In this document: positions 12,301 to 24,199 of the stretch, piece by piece
Numbering within the stretch: position 1 is the first letter of the stretch
How the letters are laid out: each line of letters opens with the position of its first letter
Source: Taenia hydatigena
Lineage: Eukaryota > Platyhelminthes > Cestoda > Cyclophyllidea > Taeniidae
NCBI GenBank assembly: GCA_036345935.2
Contig: JADWOT020000006.1
Coordinates: 5,211,543-5,275,542 of the forward strand
Direction: 5' to 3'
Length of the DNA: 64,000 bases
The notes under the pieces: generated by a model
What the model saw: the letters and a program-made list of their open reading frames with translations, nothing else
Databases searched by the model: none
What the model was told of the DNA's origin: nothing
Position numbers and translations under genes: made by a program

Positions 12301-15300
12301 GCTATCGCACAAACAGGTGTGAGTGAGCGATGGAAAGAGAGAAGAGAGGAGGGGAGAGAATGACCATAGATATCCGTCTACCGACCGTCGGACCGCCTGT
12401 CTGTCTGCAATGTGAAGGCACAGCGAACATCGTGACATCTTTGTATGTGTGTGTAAGTGTGTATATAAATGCTTGCAAGCCCAGCTTTCATTGGTTGCAT
12501 ATGCTCCGCTTTCCGCGTCCACATGCAACACTTTCACTGTGTTTTTATTCTGTAGCACCGAATGCATTTGGCTCACTCTCCCCTCTATCTCTCTCCTTTC
12601 ACAGAATACGTTACTAGGTGAGACCGAGTTCTTCGGGTCGTGGTATTGGCGGTGGGAGGTGGGTGGGGTCAACGGGACGCTCCATTTCCGTTTTGCTTCC
12701 TGTCTCTCTGCTTATGTGTGTGCGCTTATAATCTGTGGGTTTGGGTCGTTAGAGCAGTGGTTCCCAACCTAGGTCCCGGGAACCTTTCTGGATGGGTCAG
12801 TAGGGCAGGATGGTGTTGAGGGGAGAGCGGGAGCGCACCTGGGGGTTCGACAGTGCAGCAAACGGTACGTAAGTTGGAAAGCGCCCAGCCTGTAGCAATA
12901 GAGAAGTGCCATTCTGTGTATGCCATGATGCTGCTAACCCTTCAGTCCTGAAAAACAAATGCTAACACCTTAAATGGTTGGGAACCACTGGCTTAGCAAA
13001 CGCTTTCATTCTTTGTCGTACACAGCACTCACCAGCCCTGCCGGGCAGCGGTAGCAGCCGGAAATCTTCGGACACTGAGGACACTACCCACTGCAGTCCC
13101 TCGAACCTGGACGGATCGAAGAGTGGCAGTCAGGGCGGGGTTAGCGTGCGATCCCGTTCTGACAGTGGACTCATGGCCGCCTCCATGCATCTCAATGGTG
13201 GTGGTGGCGGTACGTCAAATTCCATTTCACGCTACCACTCTTCCATCGGCCCTCACGACGTTGGCAGTGAGACTGGTGAGTGGTCACTTTCCCCTTTTGG
13301 CTTCTTTTCCTTTTTATCTATTTCAATCCTCTTCCTTCCTTTGTTTGCTTCGGGTGCTGGTAGTGATTGGTTAATGATATGCGATAACTGCATCAATTTG
13401 TTCCTTGTAAATCCTGCATCCCTTGAAAAAAAAAATTCAATATGCGAAAAACGGATTGGGAACTGAGTTTTCAGCTGTGATTGCTACACAGACGCGGCTA
13501 AGAATAGCCCCTAAGCGGAGCCCTGACAAATTAAAGAGGATGTAGCAGCAGTTGTCACGTTCGGGCATGTGGATGTGCATGTGTGTGCATGCTGTCTTAG
13601 TTTAGCCATTTCCGTGTTTAATTAGCAATGCGATTGCTAGTGCTACCACGGCGGCGGCGGCGGCAACCGTCGGATCGGTTTCACCAAGGGGTGCACACAA
13701 GCGTACACGCAGACCAGGGGGAATTCATTCGGTGGGCGAGTGAATCCTCCCCTCAAAACCATCATTTTTCGCCTTCCTTTTGTGCTTTGCGCGTCCGCCA
13801 ATCAATAAGTACTCGCTACGTGCCCACGCATTGTTCACTATTCCCGCCCTCCGCGCTCTCCCCTCCCACACACACACACTTCTCTTGACAAGGTTTGCAG
13901 TCAGAAACTTCCACTCCATTTGTAAAATGCATGCGCACGTTTCACTCTAATGGGCTTTGAGGTGTTTTACCTTCTGGTCAACCGGCTGCTCTTTCAAAGA
14001 GAGGGACCGAGTTTCGCTTTCTCACCCTGCTAACAATTCTCCAATCCAACAGTAACCCAAGAAGGCCATATAGACGTTAGACAAGTTCACCTTGTTTGGT
14101 TGACCAGTCATGATAAATATTCCTAAGAATGATCTTCAGTGAGAATGAAATTTCTCCTTAGGCCTGGCACAGTTTCCGACACAGGTAAACGTTTTCGCTC
14201 AAACACAGCGATTGAATGATCTTATGCTGTGCTTAGTCAAACTTTTGGGTAGGCGGCTTCCATGATTGGGAATAGACCAAATCGTCGATCCATGAAGGCA
14301 GTAGACTATTACAGGAATAAAGGCATTGGATGGCAACGCAGCCTCTGCCACAAACATTATCACTGTTGCTCCTCTTCTGGTGCTTCTGCTGCTGCTGCCA
14401 CTGCGGTGGTGGTGGGGAAGGGTAAACGGGCAGAAGCGTCGGTGAAACTTCTCGTGTGTAACATTACTGCCGCTGCTACTGCTAGTGTGTGCGTGTGCGC
14501 GCGTGTTGGTGGAATGTGCACCCGATTCATGATTAATTGAGAGAGGGAGCGCGAGAGAGAGGGCGAACTGGCGAACAGGCAAACGAGCCAACAAACGAAC
14601 GAATAGATGTGTGTACAGCACCAGCATAGACACAGAATGGAAGGAGCACAGAAACAAGAAGCAGAAAACGTACAGCCTCATATGTGTGTGTGTGCATGTG
14701 GGCACGCACGTCCCAAGGGGAGAGTAATTGATGACGCCTCTCTGACAGGCGTGCTGAGGGCGAGCTTGCATCTGTGCATGCATAAAGATTAAAAAGGGGA
14801 AGGAATTAGTGTTTTTTTTTTCTTGTATTAGAAGGAGAGACACACCTACCTCTCACACGATTCCTCTTTAATCTACCGCTCTTTTATTGTACCGTCTGGC
14901 CATCATTTAAACCCAAGTTACATTATGGCAATCTCTGCTGTCATCGCGAGGATTAGGCTCTATCGACTTTGGGGTTTGGGGATTCTTACCTTCAAAAGCA
15001 AAGTAGGCATGATCGGTATGTATTTCGCGAGCGGAGCTTTTTTTAAAGCCCTAAGTTGGTAATTCTTTTCCTTACAGCACCTGTGTGCTTTAGGTGCGGT
15101 GCAGGAGATCACATGTCTTCTGTTTGGTTTGTGGATATTTTTTTTTCCTCCGAATTGTTAGCAGGCGGAAAGATTGACGGTAGGTTGATTGCTGGATCAG
15201 CAAGCGCGCCTTTTTCTCTGTGGCACTAGGGGCCTATCTAACGTCAGCAACTGATGAAAAATTAAAAATTGTGGAGATTGCGAGCATTCTCTTCAACTTT

Positions 15301-18300
15301 GGCATGTCTTTCAGCAACGAGTGTCATTATTTCGCCCTTGAGTGGTTTTAAGCCTGGAACGTAGAAAGTGGTGTGATTGAGGTGGCAATGCAGTTATCCC
15401 AGGGATACTTGCATTTGTCTGACAAAGGACTCAGAATTATGCTTATATGGTGAATACAAAATAATTTGGTAGCTTGGTTTCCGTTTGTTAGGTGATGGAA
15501 TTGCCAAGTCTGTGGAGTCAGGAGAGAATCTCGACGACTTTGATGATGACAAATCCACAAAGAGGCAAAAAAAACGTGGCATCTTCCCCAAAGCTGCAAC
15601 CAACATTATGAGAGCGTGGTTGTTTCAGCATCTATCCGTGAGTGCAAAGATACCGCAAAGTCTGTAACATCCGCAACCGGCGTCACGAATGTGTGACGCG
15701 TATTCCTTACAGTTTATGGTAACTAAGTGCACCAAAATCACTTCAAAAGCAAATGGATTAGGCTTAAGTTAATAAAATAAATGCAGCGTTTCTCCCTAAC
15801 TGCTTTGAATTACACATTTTTAATTGTTTGTTAAACCTGGATCGTAAGAAACCCAGGACTTAGCAGCGACAGCGTTACTTTCGGGACCCTTTTCAGCGAA
15901 TATGTTAATGCTCAGGCTGTTTCCAAATCATGCTTAGACGTAGTCTTAGTAACCATTATTTTCTTCTATCTTTTAGCACCCCTACCCATCTGAAGAGCAG
16001 AAAAAACAACTTTCTTCGGAAACAGGGTTAACTATTCTCCAGGTCAACAATTGGTGAGTACCACTTTCGGAAATGTGAGGAGTTTAACTTCCCAAATTTT
16101 TGTAGTTAAATAGGATGGTAAGAAAGTAGGAGGACTGAGTACAAAATTTTACTCACACAGACACACACGCTTAAGCAGGTGTCTCATGGATGAAGGAGTG
16201 TAAAATGTCTTAGCTTCTTTGATGTATTGCATTGGTGCAATCAAGGTGCACGTGTCTCCACTGACGAAAACGACAACAATAATGGGGGCTCAAGCCACCT
16301 CACCGTTATGTCTGATTGATTTGCTGCATTGAGTGGCATGGTGGTAGCACCGTCAACTCAAATCTGACGCCTGAATACGTGCCATATATGCACAAATGAC
16401 ACGAAGTGTGGCCCCTCTGATCTCGCCAAACCAACCTTCCCGCCATCTCATCCTCAGGTTCTCACCGCACTATTATCCATCTTAGTGTTTATTAATTTCA
16501 AAGGTTAAAGCATTTAAAAAAAGGACCGAATCATTATTATATGTTCAAGCTTGTCTCGTGATAATACTTAAATCCGAGAATGGCCTTCGAGAATTGTGAA
16601 AACGCCGAAACTGGTTAACTGGGAACGTCGGGTATATTAATATTTTGACTTGACATTTAGAAGGATCGGATATCTCACACTACCACATTTTGATATACTT
16701 ATAGCAGCCATTGGAGACGCAGACCTTATCTTATTTTTCTACCAAAAAACATTCAGTGACCTCTTACTTCCTGATTTGCTTTCGGGTACTATTCAGAGCA
16801 AGACAGCTGCCTTCTGCCATCCCCATCCACACACGCACACACAGAGAAAAAGCGAGAGAGAAAGGGGTATTGAGATGGAGCTAGGAGGAGAGAGACGCTT
16901 TCCGCTTTGTTGTCCCCTGTCATCACGACTCCCCATCTCCTCTTTCCGGTCCTCACTGCGTGGTCTTCTCATCGATCAAGATTTTATCGCTCGCAGAGCA
17001 GCGGAAATCACAATTCCCTCCCCCTTCCTCAACCCTCTCACCGTGTCACAAATTGTGATTGCAGTTGCAGATGCATCACAACTGCCATCATTGTCATCAT
17101 CCTATGACAGTAACTGTGGTGGCTTGGGGTAGCACTCCGGATCCTCCCATACCCACGTGCTGTCAGCTGTCATGCGAAGGCATGGCAACGGAGGGAGGCA
17201 GTAGGGGGTGAATGCTGCTACAGGGAGCACCGGCCGACGATGGAGGAGGAAGCGAAGGAGGCCGAAGAGGAGAGGATGGGAGGGAGAGAAGGATCGCATT
17301 CATTAACTCGATGCCTCGGAGGGGGGGGGGGCAGGAGAAGAGGAGTGGAGGAGAGGACAGAGAGGAGATGAGGAGGAAGTGAAGAGGTGCGAGGGTGGAG
17401 GAGGTGATGGTGGACTGAATGCGCGTGCAAATTAATTTTTCCTCACCGACTATTTTCGTGCTCACTGTTAATTTAGACTGTCTTGAAAATGTGTGCTTGG
17501 TAGTTCCTTTTCCTCATTCGTCGACTGGCACTGCCGTTGCTGCCATGGATGCTCACGCTCCCATTTTTTCGCATCTTTGCCGCCGCCTTTTCTATTACTA
17601 ATCACTATTTTTTGTTTAAGTGGTGGATTTGTATGCGTCTCGATTTGTAGGATGATCACTCAAGTGAAGTGATTTGTTACAATTACCGTCTTCGAAATCC
17701 GTATTTTAATCTCCTCTGAAGATTGCCAGCCACTGCCGTATTCAACCTGTTTACTTTCATGCGGCAGCATTGTCAAAACGTAGATTGCTTGTTCCTTGAT
17801 TGAAGCAGCAATTCTTGCATTTTAGGTTTATCAACGCGAGAAGACGAATTGTCCAACCGATGATTGATCAATCCAACCGTTCGGGTAAGTAACGAAACCA
17901 CCAGTCCTAGCTACTTTCTTGGCCCATGGGCGCAGAATCTGGGTCTTGTAGAGTGACTTTACCCATCCTTAGGATGTAAACAAATGATGGTGTTGGAACA
18001 AGCAGCAGTTGGGCTTGCAAAGACAGTTCTTGGCGTGATAAAAGACATGTTTATGCGAAGGCGAGGAGTTGGCCACTTGTGGTATGCGTTCATCAATAAA
18101 CCCTTTGTTGGTAACGTGTTTGGTCATGATGATTTCGATGCAGAAACCATAACAACGAACGGTTAATCAAATTATGACTAGTTTCCTTATTTCTTACGGT
18201 TACTCAACAGGAAGATCTTAGCTACTTAATTAATCGTTTCAGTAATGTGTGCATTAGCATAACTATTCTAATGAATAATGCAGATGGGATCCTAGTTCCC

Positions 18301-20455
18301 CAAGGAGTAGGAAATTGCCTCAGTCTTTCCTGTGATGAGTGAATAGTTTGAATGCATAAATGTTTTTTTTACTGGCGGTAAATTTATGGCTTAATTTGGC
18401 GACAGGGAGCTAGCTAGCTAAGTTGTCAGGCACGACGGAACAGTTCCTTTACCCAACACCAGCCAATGTTTGCCAAAAAAATTTCAGACGGGTTTAGCTA
18501 AAACGACAACATCATGGCCCGCCTCCAGTTTGGGATTTAATGGCACTTCAGTCTTTTACTGCTTACCTCAAAAAATGAGCCCTGTCGGATTTGTATGCTA
18601 CGCAGGTGGGGAGCCACTTGAGTAGACGCAAAAACTCTGTTTAGATGGCTTTGGTATTTATTTCCCTTTTTAATAATTTTTGATAAGAATAGCTACTGCA
18701 AGTTATGGTCTGGTGGCCTCTTCTATGTAACCTTTGATTAGCAAGAGGATTTCCACTCTTTATCCCAGGTCCCCTCGGCTATTCCACTGACGCTTCTGGT
18801 CGTGTCTCCTACATTGATAATCAACACTTTGCTGCCTATGGTCAGCCAGGTTGGTGATCTTGCTTCTTATATGACGGTGCTTGTACGACTACAGAGTGCG
18901 GATTGGCTCAGATTTTGGTTGGCAATGCTAGTGTACAAATTCCAACATATCGAGCTACCATGAGAGTTGGAACCCGACCGTGAGAAATAGATAGATGAAC
19001 AAAGCGACGGTGCATTGGACTTCAAGCCATCCTGAACACAGTCTACCCAAGGGTTGTCGTTCGGGGCGCGTTCGTAGTTGACAGATGTTTTGGGCCTCTG
19101 TTTGACCACCAAGGTTTGATCCCAGGCGACTCTCGGTGGCGACGATGTTGGTGGTGGTGTTGGTGATGACCGGTATAATTAATGTCGCCTATCCAGACAA
19201 AACACGAATGACGGCGCGCACGTTCATTCTTTTACTTGTTCGTTAGTTTGTTCGTTCCCCGTCTCTCAGCCTCCGACTACTTTGATATATTGCTGGGTGG
19301 GTCTGGCAGCTGGTATTTACTTTTCAAGACCCGTCCAGCGGGGTACTGAACACCTGGTCGGCCAAACTAATGCATGTGTCATTGGTAGACACAAACGCAC
19401 TTTCCACGGTTCTTCCTTTTTACCGTCTTTATCTATTACATAAATGCCTACACATTCTGATAAACAAATCCATTTAATTTACCTTCACACCGAAGGACTT
19501 TGAGGACTAATATGTTATTAATGGCAGTCATTAAAATCCATCCGAAATTTTAGTCAATCTGTTTCCTGTACGAAGGACCTATACAACATGATATGATGCC
19601 ATTAAGATGCAGTGAAAACAACGTGATTTAAAGTTGTTGATTAAGACTCTCGCCTTTGCTCTTGTTACACCGTTTTTAAACTTTACCCAACCTATATTCT
19701 CAAAGGAGGTGAAGGAGGAAGCAGTGGGAGAAAAAATCTACTAACAGTAGTGGCGAATGAAAGGCCACTAAGTTGGAATATTTTTGTTTACAGAGTTTTC
19801 CCAAAACTCGGGGCTTTATGCTGCATTAGCCGCAGCGGCAGTAAGCGGTGGTATGATGGATGGGCGAAGTCTCATGGCCACCGCTTCAAGTCCCGATCTC
19901 GCGGGTACCGCAAGCAACGGGAGCGGCATTGATCCCATATCCCCCTATGGTCCTTACCGATATCCCCCCCACTCAGGCTATTCTGGAGGGCATCCAGCCG
20001 CTGGGGGTACTGCGGGAGCCTTTTCCACCTCTGCTCCCTCTCCTCAACCATCCACCAGTGTTGGTTCAATTCGGAGCTCCCCGGCCCCTTCGGGCTACTC
20101 CCCACCGACGAGGTTCCGGACAGCACAGAATGGCTCTCTCTTGGGTGGATATGGGAACTTTTATGGTGGACAGGAACAACAACAGCCTAATCCCGCCTCT
20201 GGTCAGTCTTCGGGATCAGGTCAGCAGCTCAGGCGACAGACTTCGTTTAGTGGGGGCCTTGACAGCAACAATAACGCCACCACTAGCAATGAGAGCAATT
20301 CCTTCGGCGGCGGTTGTGGCGGTGGTAGTGGTGGTAGTGGCAGCGCTGGTGGTGAAGGTGGCGCGGCCTTTGTGCCTCAGCACCACCATCATCACCACCA
20401 TCACCACCAGCACTCTGACTCGGGGCCCTTGCAACAGGATATTCACGCAAACTAG
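5380..20455 (+). CDS. meis: MEIS/Homothorax TALE homeodomain transcription factor (5' partial)
   Basis: This gene encodes a nuclear DNA-binding TALE homeodomain protein of the Meis/Hth class, a family that partners PBC (Pbx/Extradenticle) and Hox proteins. Spliced model: join(5380..5837,6764..6950,9244..9297,9395..9445,10128..10862,13026..13275,15492..15637,15977..16053,17826..17884,18769..18849,19794..20455). This gives 2760 nt, or 919 codons plus TAG, in phase throughout with GT-AG introns. Visible domains are a low-complexity N-terminus (1-150), the Meis N-terminal PBC-interaction domain (about 150-275, with [13 protein letters not shown] and [11 protein letters not shown]) and a Pro/Ala/Gln/His-rich linker. 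The TALE homeodomain follows at about 602-665 ([42 protein letters not shown]), then a Gly/Ser/His-rich tail. The sequence is Meis rather than Prep/PKNOX: FPK and [10 protein letters not shown] follow Meis. The protein is about twice the vertebrate Meis length, mainly from the linker and tail. The initiator exon lies upstream or was not recognised. No AATAAA was seen soon after the stop. Confidence 0.95.
6764..6950 (+). CDS. meis: Meis coding exon 2 (Meis domain, part A)
   Basis: It reads [19 protein letters not shown] and then TPRD, the hallmark first half of the Meis/PREP N-terminal domain. A Ser/Asn-rich insert follows, then [12 protein letters not shown]. Acceptor ttccgcag, donor AAC|gtaagc. 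Confidence 0.95.
9244..9297 (+). CDS. meis: Meis coding exon 3 (54 nt)
   Basis: An 18-codon exon reading [10 protein letters not shown] then ADSEIDSL, aligned with the FAKQIRAEKPLF...NPELDNL segment of Meis. Acceptor ttttctag, donor TTG|gtaagt, phase 0 at both ends. Confidence 0.9.
9340..9371. repeat. (TA)n run inside a 97-bp Meis intron
   Basis: About 16 TA units occupy a third of the intron between the 54-nt and 51-nt exons and end 23 bases before the acceptor. Confidence 0.95.
9395..9445 (+). CDS. meis: Meis coding exon 4 (51 nt)
   Basis: A 17-codon exon reading [17 protein letters not shown], which corresponds to MIQAIQVLRFHLLELEK of Meis. The intron before it is only 97 bp and is one third TA repeat. 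Phase 0 at both ends. Confidence 0.95.
10128..10862 (+). CDS. meis: Meis coding exon 5 (end of Meis domain plus long linker)
   Basis: It starts [15 protein letters not shown] and [12 protein letters not shown], the conserved end of the Meis domain. About 215 low-complexity residues follow: Pro-rich, two Ala runs, [22 protein letters not shown], and a 14-residue Ala tract before TQFGLK. The long linker is what makes this protein much larger than vertebrate Meis. Donor AAG|gtaaat. Confidence 0.93.
12755..12991. mobile_element. hAT-like MITE in a Meis intron
   Basis: A short non-autonomous DNA element of about 236 bp bounded by 15-bp perfect terminal inverted repeats: CAGTGGTTCCCAACC at the left and its reverse complement ending at 12990. 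The CAGNGGTTCNCAACC end type is typical of hAT superfamily elements. The flanking 8-mers CGTTAGAG and GCTTAGCA match only partly, so the target duplication has decayed or the ends are off by a base. It ends about 35 bp before the next exon's acceptor. It contains no transposase. Confidence 0.75.
13026..13275 (+). CDS. meis: Meis coding exon 6 (Ser/Gly-rich linker before homeodomain)
   Basis: It reads [19 protein letters not shown] and continues Ser/Gly-rich to [10 protein letters not shown]. It resembles the Ser-rich linker upstream of the Meis homeodomain. Acceptor cgtacacag, donor ACTG|gtgagt, phase 1. Confidence 0.88.
15492..15637 (+). CDS. meis: Meis coding exon 7 (homeodomain N-terminal part)
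   Basis: An acidic stretch ([17 protein letters not shown]) leads into [20 protein letters not shown], homeodomain arm and helix 1, and ends QHLS. The acidic then basic lead-in is typical of Meis. Acceptor tttgttag, donor TCC|gtgagt. Confidence 0.97.
15977..16053 (+). CDS. meis: Meis coding exon 8 (TALE loop and helix 2)
   Basis: It reads [18 protein letters not shown] then TILQVNNW. The PYP three-residue loop extension defines the TALE class. Acceptor cttttag, donor TG|gtgagt. Confidence 0.98.
17826..17884 (+). CDS. meis: Meis coding exon 9 (recognition helix)
   Basis: It completes NNW with [19 protein letters not shown]. Homeodomain position 50 is Ile, as expected for a TALE factor, and WFINARRR carries the DNA-contact residues. 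Acceptor attttag, donor TCGG|gtaagt, phase 1. Confidence 0.98.
18769..18849 (+). CDS. meis: Meis coding exon 10
   Basis: It reads [19 protein letters not shown] and HFAAYGQP, directly after the homeodomain where vertebrate Meis has its GxxxYxPDGQ segment. Acceptor tatcccag. The donor CCAG|gttggt is weak, and a second GT lies four bases downstream. The chosen one keeps phase 1 to the next exon. Confidence 0.8.
19794..20455 (+). CDS. meis: Meis terminal coding exon
   Basis: About 220 residues after acceptor tgtttacag: [20 protein letters not shown], then Ser/Pro/Gly-rich sequence, a Gly/Ser run, and a nine-His run near the end, closing DIHAN and TAG. Vertebrate Meis tails are much shorter. The His and Gly runs are simple-sequence expansions. 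Confidence 0.85.
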
Positions 20456-23179
20456 TTATTGCTTTACACATCCCTCTCTCCTTTAGATATATACACTCTT
20501 ACACCCTTGGTACTTGACCACACAATTTCAGATGTCACTCTTCTCACCCTCCCTTTTCCCCGTCTTTACTGCCATCGCACACTATCTTTTCACGCCTACG
20601 TTCTTATTCCTGGTGCTTGTGTGTGAGAGAACTCCTCTACTATGTGTACACATCCTATGAAAGATGCAGATGCTCTGAAGGAAGGCCATGCTTGTTTAAA
20701 TCCATGTGGCCTGTGTTTGTCGTTCCGTTGGTACAGTACTACTAGTATTGATGTGTGACGACTCAGTTGTACAGCAAAGCAATTTGCACTGATTACGCCT
20801 TTGTCTCTCCTATGTATGTGCGCTGGTGAATGGGTGGTTGAGAGCTACGGGTTAATGAATTATCCCTCCATCCACAAATCAGTCAACTGTCCAAGTCGAC
20901 AGCTGAGCATGTAGCGCCAGAGGCCGTGTGCGAGTCTTTTGAGCCGTCTCCGTGAAAAAGCTGGTATCCTGAGAGAGTTTGCAGGGTAGCCAGCTAGTCA
21001 GCTTAGGCGGCTGCGCTCTTCGCATTTAATAGCCATGAACTCGGCCTTGAGGCGTAGTGTGGGGGTGGCTGGGTGGGTTCGAGGCGCCCTGCTCCTCAAT
21101 AGCTTCCACACCATCACCACCACAGTCTTTCACCCGAGAGAGCCATGAATCATTTAAAACCGTGTGCATGCCGAATTAGTCATGGTGGCTCTTGTGCGAA
21201 AGGACGGGGTTTGAAGAGAGAGAGGGGGGAGAGGGGGGTGGGGACAGGGCGAAAAATTGCCTCCCCCCTTCTACCGCTCTCTCTTCCTCCCTCTCTTCCC
21301 GTGAGTCAGGCAGCAACAAAACGAAATGGTGGCTGATTCTGCAGCAGCAACTGCAAGCAGGAGCGGGAGACAGTAGCAAAAGTGACTGCGAATGACAGTG
21401 AAAAATGAATTTTTTTTTTGAGCGCAGAGTTGTTTGAAATTTGTCCATGCAACTTCAAAACAGTGGCATGGCAGGTGGCACAACATAACAACGCAATGCG
21501 ACGTAAGTGTTGCGTGTCGAAGGCTCTCAAGAGTGGTCTTAACAGTTCTGCTACACTTCATGGGGACTCAAACCGGGTGCACCTTTATTGTATACTAGTG
21601 GTTACTTGGATGTGCTACTGGATCTCGGCGGGATTGGTTTGGGAAAAAGCTTGATCGCGCTCGGTTACCGGTAGTAAAGACCGGTTAAGCGATTCTGTGG
21701 CTTAGATATTGAACCCATCATTCAGAGGCAGTGCCACACTTCATTTGTCATAAAGGCGAACAACAGCGACAGCAACAATTGTATAGGCAGTCATAAACTA
21801 CATACACAGAGCATAATCCCAATTGTTGAGGGTATAGTCGTAATGATTAGTGTACAAAATCTATGTAGTATGTTTAAAAGCCATCATCCAATGTATTATT
21901 GGATGAATGAATGAGAGTATCGCGCTTTACTTCGTGGCCTTAAATGGGTGTTATGGAAGTTGGTTCACAATAGGCTTCAGAGCCTCACCTGTCAGGCGGT
22001 AAAAACGTGTTGCAATTGCATCATGGGAGAGGGCCGAAATAGGCTCTCGAGGCCGTGAGCAAGCAGATGAAAATACTAAGCATAACAAGTTGCCACGTTA
22101 ATTACCCTTGATTATCTCCAGATGTGATGTGTCCTGAGGTAAATTTATCCCCACTTAGCCCTCGGTGGAGGTCTATTTCTACACCAACCAGGCAGAGCTT
22201 GTTTAGATACGCTTTTTAAAGCTCGTGCTCCAAGCAATTTGCATGCTCTTTTCTGACTTGTCATTTTCAAATGGCAACGAGTTGCTGTGCTACTCATTTA
22301 GGCATGCAAATCCATTCGAAATCACGATGGAATGGATACACGGAGTTGGATTGGGGCACTGAATACTTGGAAGATTTAAAAAGGTTAGGCGATTGGGAAT
22401 GGGCTTTACTGTGGCAGAATGCGGTATAGTGAAGAGACAACATAGATTTAATGGAGCAGAAGATTAACGAATCCGTCGCATTTCTTACTCCAACTTTTAC
22501 AGAATAAGTGATTTGCAAGGATATGGACACAGAGCTTGAAATATGAGACTCACCTCCTCACTTCCTTATTCGTCCCACTGTATGACTAGGGCAAAAATCA
22601 AAATTACTCGTAAGACAATGATAAACTTACAATTTGTTTTAGTGCATGGAATGTTCCTTATCCTACAGCTAAGAATTTCCCAACATTTGGATCGCTGAAA
22701 TGGCTTTTGCAAGACTTGACCACAAGGTGTTGCACTAAGAGCCAATTATAAATAAATCCACCCGCATACCTGTTATTCATCGTCCTGCGATGCAAGCACC
22801 TCTGTTTAAACACCTCATTCAGTCGTATGAGGATTCTTTTGATACTACATAGTACGGAAAGCAATGAGTTTGAAGCGAATTTAATGACCAGCTGCCAAGA
22901 TCTAGTTGGTAAATAGATCAATATAAATCAGCTGCTTTTTGTTCATATATGACACTTGATATCAAAAAATTTTGTTGCCTATTCAAAATCTTGTATAAAA
23001 TTTTTGACTTTGCTACGACTGAATCTAAGCGGATGTCATATGGTGAAACAGAATGTGCGTCACATGTTTGTGACACTGCGATCAGGCAAGAAAATCAGAG
23101 CTTCATAGATCTTCGAGGGGAGCATATAAGGTGCTAAAGATGAAATAATGTATGATTTACTAAATTTTGGGGGTCTATG

Positions 23180-24199
23180 GTTAGATCAAGAAAGTTATCG
23201 CTCAATGACTTGCTAAACTGATATGGCTGAGTAGAGGCCTGCAAAGTTCGAGCTCTCTCGAGAATAGTAATGACTTTAAATGCATTGTTGATAAGGAAAT
23301 TAACTTTAATACCATATCCTCCTACTTATGCTTGTAAGCCTTCCTTGATCTTCAGGTTATTCTCAAAGCGCTACACGAGTGGCAGCGGAAAGCAAAATCG
23401 ACCCTAAAAGGCATCTATCCTGATTTCAATTGAGGCGGTAAACCCCAGCTTGGAAGAAGTAAAAATATGCTGCTGGTAAGCGAGTCCGTGGTGACTTCTA
23501 AAAGAAGGATCGAATATGATGTCTAAATTTGGTAGCTATTTCAGCTAAGTGTTCTGCAGGAAAGCCATTGCAAAATGAAGCAAGCGACACTAGTCGTGGC
23601 CATGATCACCTGGAAAGTTCGGTGCGGAGCTGTCTACAGCACATGGATGAGGGTGTTAGTTGAGTACGCAACAACTCCTTTACATCTCTGCTAGCTGGAC
23701 AGAGCCCAGATGCATATGATCGAGCAGTGCTAAAGTCATTGTAAAGTGAGGAGAAGAAATGAACGAGAAACGTCCCAGTACTCCTATGGCCAGCAATAGG
23801 GACGCGTTATGGCTAGCTCATTTTTGTACCCCTCAAACAATTTTAAACGCGATGGAACTCCAGCTCCAGTAGAATTACAAAAAGGGATTAGTAACGGTGT
23901 TGTTAGGCTTCTTTTAGCTGCCAAGCGAAATTAATGACTGGTGGGATCGGTTCGTGGGTGTAATTTTTACAGTATCGACTGCCTTGTGGTGGACGAAGCT
24001 GGAGGGTCTTTGAGGGGAGCACTAAGGACGACGCTTAAAAGAGCAGATGAGTTATGCAATACCTCCATTGTTTGGTATGTTTCCTCTTCACGGTAACAGG
24101 CAACTCAAGAGCTCCATTATTTTACGTCAGCCTGTTGGGCCAGCCCTTCCTTAGGCCGACAATTCACGTTCGTCCAAGAGGGGACCTTAGGATGTTACA
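23180..24199 (+). mobile_element. Degraded copy of the miniature LTR element (TRIM)
   Basis: An LTR-like end (...CGCTACA at 23375) is followed by GTGGCAGCGGAAAGC and about 30 more bases matching the start of the internal region of the complete element at 41970-42867. At the other end, a GACGACGCTTAAAAGAG stretch (24028-24044) matches the end of that internal region. It is followed by a decayed 3' LTR (TGCAATACC at 24055 to TTACA at 24199). The 5' LTR start is only approximate. There is no coding capacity. Confidence 0.65.

Noticed and set aside
14199..14843. 214-codon minus-strand frame inside a Meis intron
   Set aside because: Low-complexity Ser/Leu/His text from CA, TG and GCT repeats, antisense to an intron, with no recognisable family.
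19085..19140. GGTTTGATCCC word resembling a tRNA or SINE B box
   Set aside because: No A box at the right distance, no poly(A) end and no second copy seen, so a SINE or tRNA call is not supported.
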